A stretch of DNA of 7,838 nt, from contig JAIYAA010000204.1 in assembly GCA_027489295.1 (NCBI GenBank), positions 1-7,838 on the forward strand. Reading direction: 5' to 3'. This document shows positions 5,183 through 7,838 of the stretch, piece after piece; the stretch's first letter is position 1; the number at the start of each line of letters is the position of its first letter. Both the position numbers and the translations under genes were made by a program. Source of the DNA: Sphingomonadales bacterium. GTDB taxonomy: Bacteria > Pseudomonadota > Alphaproteobacteria > Sphingomonadales > Sphingomonadaceae. The notes beneath the pieces are model-generated. The model saw only the letters and a program-made list of their open reading frames with translations, was not told the DNA's origin and ran no database searches.

Positions 5183-7838
5183 ATGCCCCATCTCTATCTC
5201 GTCGACGGCTCCAGCTACATCTTTCGCGCCTATCACCGGCTGCCGCCGCTGACGAACAAACATGGCGAACCGGTGGGCGCGGTTTATGGCTATACCGCGA
5301 TGCTGTGGAAGCTGGTCGACGCGCTGCACAAGGCCGACGGCCCCACCCACATGGCAGTGATTCTCGATAAGTCCGAGCACACCTTCCGCAATGATCTGTA
5401 CGACCAGTACAAGGCGCACCGCCCGCCGGCGCCCGAGGATCTGCGCCCCCAGTTCCCGATGATCCGCGATGCCACCCGCGCCTTCAGCCTGCCCTGCATC
5501 GAGGAGCTCGGCTGGGAAGCCGACGACCTGATCGCCAGCTATACCAAGGCAGCGCTGGCGCAGGGCTGGGCGGTGACGATCGTCAGTTCCGACAAGGATC
5601 TGATGCAGCTGATGACCGATCCGTCGGTCGACATGCTCGATACGATGAACAACCGCCGGATGGGCCCGGACGACACCCGCGAGAAGTTCGGTGTCGGCCC
5701 GGAAAAGCTGGGCGAGGTGCTGGCGCTGATGGGCGACAGCGTAGACAATGTCCCCGGTGTGCCCGGGGTCGGCCCGAAGACGGCGGCCAAGCTGATCCTC
5801 GAATATGGCGACCTCGAATCGGTGCTCGCCGCCGCGCCGGCGATGAAGAAGAGCAAGCTGCGCGACAATCTGATCGAGCATGCCGATCTTGCGCGGCTGA
5901 GCCACCAGCTGGTCACGCTCGCCTGCGACGTGCCCCTGCCGGAGCCGCTGGAGGCGCTGGAGCTGCAGGGCATCCCCGATGCGCCGATGCGCGCGTTCCT
6001 GGAGCATCACGGCTTCAAGACGCTGCTCGCGCGCCTCTCCACCGTCGCCGACGCGCCGGTCGAGACGCAGGATACGCCGGGCGTCGAGGAAGACCCGCCC
6101 TGCGCGCATGACGACTATGAAACCGTCACCGATCTGACCGCGCTCGATCGCTGGATCACCGTCTCGCGCCACCAGGGCTGGGTGGCGATCGATACCGAGA
6201 CGACCGGGCTCGATGCGACCCAGGCCGATCTGGTCGGGGTCAGCATGGCGCTGGCGCCGAACCTTGCCTGCTATATCCCGCTCGGCCATGGCGGCACCGA
6301 CATGTTCGCCGAAAAGCCCGAGCAGATCGACCGTGCCGAGGCGATCGCCCGGCTCAAGCCGCTGCTCGAAGACCCGGCGGTGCTCAAGATCGGCCACAAT
6401 CTGAAGTACGACATGATCGTGCTCGGCCGCGCCGGCATCCGCGTCGCGCCCTATGACGATACGATCGTGATGAGCTTCGATCTCGACGCCGGGCTGCACG
6501 GCCATGGCATGGACGAGCTCGCCGCCACTCATTTCGCCCACAGCTGCATCGCCTACAAGGACGTGGTCGGCACGGGGAAGAGCCAGCTGAACTTCGGCCA
6601 GGTCGATCTCAAGGCCGCGACCCGCTACGCCGCCGAGGATGCCGACGTCACGCTGCGGCTGTGGCGGCGATTGAAGCCCCGCCTCGCCTATGAGAGCGTG
6701 ACGCGAGTCTATGAGAGCGTCGATCGCCCGCTGGTCGCGGTGCTGGCCGAGATGGAAAGCGCCGGCATCAAGGTCGATGCCGGGGTGCTGGCCAGGCTCT
6801 CCTCCGATTTCGCGCAGCAGATCGCCGCGCTGGAGGAGGAAATCCACGCAACCGCCGGCTTCAAGTTCACCATCGGCAGCCCCAAGCAGCTGGGCGACGT
6901 GCTGTTCGACAAGATGGGCATCAAGGGCGGCCGCAAGGGCAAGTCCGGCGTCTATTCGACCGACGTCAACGAGCTGGAGCGCATCGCCGCCGACAAGGAT
7001 TCGCCCGGCCGCGAGATGGTGCTCAAGGTGCTCGACTGGCGCCAGCTCTCCAAGCTCAAGTCCACCTATACCGACGCGTTGCAGGCGCAGATCAACCCGC
7101 AGACGGGCCGGGTCCACACCAGCTACAGCCTCACCGGCGCGCAGACCGGGCGGCTGTCGTCGACCGACCCCAATTTGCAGAACATCCCGATCCGCACCGA
7201 GGTCGGCCGCCAGATCCGCGACGCGTTCGTGGCCGAGCCGGGCAACGTCATCCTCTCGGCCGACTATTCGCAGATCGAGCTGCGCCTGGCCGCGCACATC
7301 GCCGACGTGCCGGCGCTGCGCACCGCGTTCGAGAATGGCGACGACATCCACAGCATGACCGCGATGGAACTGTTCGGCGAAGTGAACCGCGACACCCGCG
7401 GCCGCGCCAAGACGATCAACTTCGCGATCCTCTACGGCATCTCGCGCTGGGGGCTGGCCGGCCGGCTCGATGTGACGCCGGACGAGGCGCAGGCGATGAT
7501 CAGCCGCTATTTCGAGCGCTTCCCCGGCATCAACCGCTACATCGCCGATACGCTGCGCGAGGCCAAGGAGCGCGGCTACACCACCACCTTGTTCGGCCGG
7601 AAGACGCATTTCCCGCGGCTCAAGTCGCCCAACCCGAACGAGCGGGCGGGCAGCGAGCGCGCCGCGATCAACGCGCCGATCCAGGGCACCAGCGCCGACA
7701 TCATCAAGCGCGCGATGACCCGGATGGGCCCGGCGCTGGCCGAGGCGGGGCTGGATAAGGTCCGCATGCTCCTCCAGGTGCACGACGAACTCGTGTTCGA
7801 GCTGCCCGAAGGCGATGTCGAAGCCGCACGGCCGATCA
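5183..7838 (+). CDS. polA: DNA polymerase I (3' end cut by window edge)
   Basis: PolI fills gaps, removes RNA primers by nick translation and acts in excision repair, in the cytoplasm. 885 codons are present with no frameshift or stop; about 30 residues are missing by comparison with E. coli PolI. Domains in order: 5'-3' exonuclease (1 to about 290) with metal ligands D8, D62, E112, D114, D115, D137, D139, D185 and D188 and the H3TH segment GVPGVGPKTAA (192-202); 3'-5' exonuclease (about 315-500) with Exo I DTE (D337, E339), Exo II NLKYD (D410) and Exo III YAAED (Y482, D486), so proofreading appears intact, unlike in Taq-type enzymes; polymerase domain with motif A DYSQIELR (D694), O-helix R739-K743-F747 and motif C VHDE (D868). 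F747 matches E. coli Phe762. The ATG at 5183 begins directly with the conserved LYLVDGSSYIFRAY strand and no Shine-Dalgarno sequence is visible. It follows the hydrolase gene by 54 bp. Confidence 0.98.
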   Translation, partial: MPHLYLVDGSSYIFRAYHRLPPLTNKHGEPVGAVYGYTAMLWKLVDALHKADGPTHMAVILDKSEHTFRNDLYDQYKAHRPPAPEDLRPQFPMIRDATRAFSLPCIEELGWEADDLIASYTKAALAQGWAVTIVSSDKDLMQLMTDPSVDMLDTMNNRRMGPDDTREKFGVGPEKLGEVLALMGDSVDNVPGVPGVGPKTAAKLILEYGDLESVLAAAPAMKKSKLRDNLIEHADLARLSHQLVTLACDVPLPEPLEALELQGIPDAPMRAFLEHHGFKTLLARLSTVADAPVETQDTPGVEEDPPCAHDDYETVTDLTALDRWITVSRHQGWVAIDTETTGLDATQADLVGVSMALAPNLACYIPLGHGGTDMFAEKPEQIDRAEAIARLKPLLEDPAVLKIGHNLKYDMIVLGRAGIRVAPYDDTIVMSFDLDAGLHGHGMDELAATHFAHSCIAYKDVVGTGKSQLNFGQVDLKAATRYAAEDADVTLRLWRRLKPRLAYESVTRVYESVDRPLVAVLAEMESAGIKVDAGVLARLSSDFAQQIAALEEEIHATAGFKFTIGSPKQLGDVLFDKMGIKGGRKGKSGVYSTDVNELERIAADKDSPGREMVLKVLDWRQLSKLKSTYTDALQAQINPQTGRVHTSYSLTGAQTGRLSSTDPNLQNIPIRTEVGRQIRDAFVAEPGNVILSADYSQIELRLAAHIADVPALRTAFENGDDIHSMTAMELFGEVNRDTRGRAKTINFAILYGISRWGLAGRLDVTPDEAQAMISRYFERFPGINRYIADTLREAKERGYTTTLFGRKTHFPRLKSPNPNERAGSERAAINAPIQGTSADIIKRAMTRMGPALAEAGLDKVRMLLQVHDELVFELPEGDVEAARPI

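Noticed and set aside
3731..7783. A 1350-codon open frame on the minus strand, antisense to the end of nadB, the serine hydrolase gene and most of polA.
   Set aside because: The translation is rich in Arg, His, Asp, Gly and Leu with no domain I recognise. It runs opposite three genes with intact catalytic motifs, and long antisense frames are expected where codons end in G or C.
1..7838. tRNA or rRNA genes, CRISPR arrays, insertion sequences, phage genes or toxin-antitoxin pairs.
   Set aside because: Reading both strands I saw no cloverleaf with a CCA end, no regularly spaced direct repeats, no transposase or integrase motifs and no recognisable defence genes.

Overview
The window reads as a stretch of chromosome from a high-G+C alphaproteobacterium, most likely a sphingomonad. 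This rests on the strongly G/C-ending codons of the main genes, the look of the NadB and PolA sequences, and an intergenic repeat of the type scattered through sphingomonad genomes. The assignment is inference; no 16S rRNA or other marker is present.

Layout. Positions 1-141 (+) hold the last 46 codons of an ABC transporter ATPase. It converges on two small minus-strand genes for uncharacterised exported proteins: a one-helix membrane protein (159-611) and a lipoprotein (771-1193). A 92-bp palindromic repeat (638-729) lies between them. This part has visibly lower G+C than the rest and looks like accessory DNA. Next on the minus strand is a secreted esterase of the PHB-depolymerase/LpqC type (1294-2187). 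A 93-bp divergent intergenic region separates it from nadB (L-aspartate oxidase, 2281-3885, +), which starts at TTG behind a near-perfect Shine-Dalgarno sequence. A class-A beta-lactamase-like serine hydrolase, probably a lipoprotein, follows (3980-5128, +). Last is polA (DNA polymerase I, from 5183, +), which runs off the right edge about 30 residues short of its expected end.

The genes do not form an obvious pathway. NadB (NAD synthesis) and PolA (DNA repair and replication) are cytoplasmic housekeeping enzymes. The esterase, the serine hydrolase and the two small proteins are envelope or secreted products. nadB, the hydrolase gene and polA share a strand but are separated by 94 and 54 bp, so they may be transcribed separately. 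polA has promoter-like boxes placed so that its mRNA could be leaderless.

I did not find a new multi-gene system. The points most worth a second look are the serine hydrolase with a rebuilt omega-loop region and an extra segment of about 35 residues, the pair of small exported proteins with a common layout, the palindromic repeat, and the 13-bp palindrome over the presumed nadB -10 box. The large open frames antisense to nadB, the hydrolase gene and polA are codon-bias artefacts.
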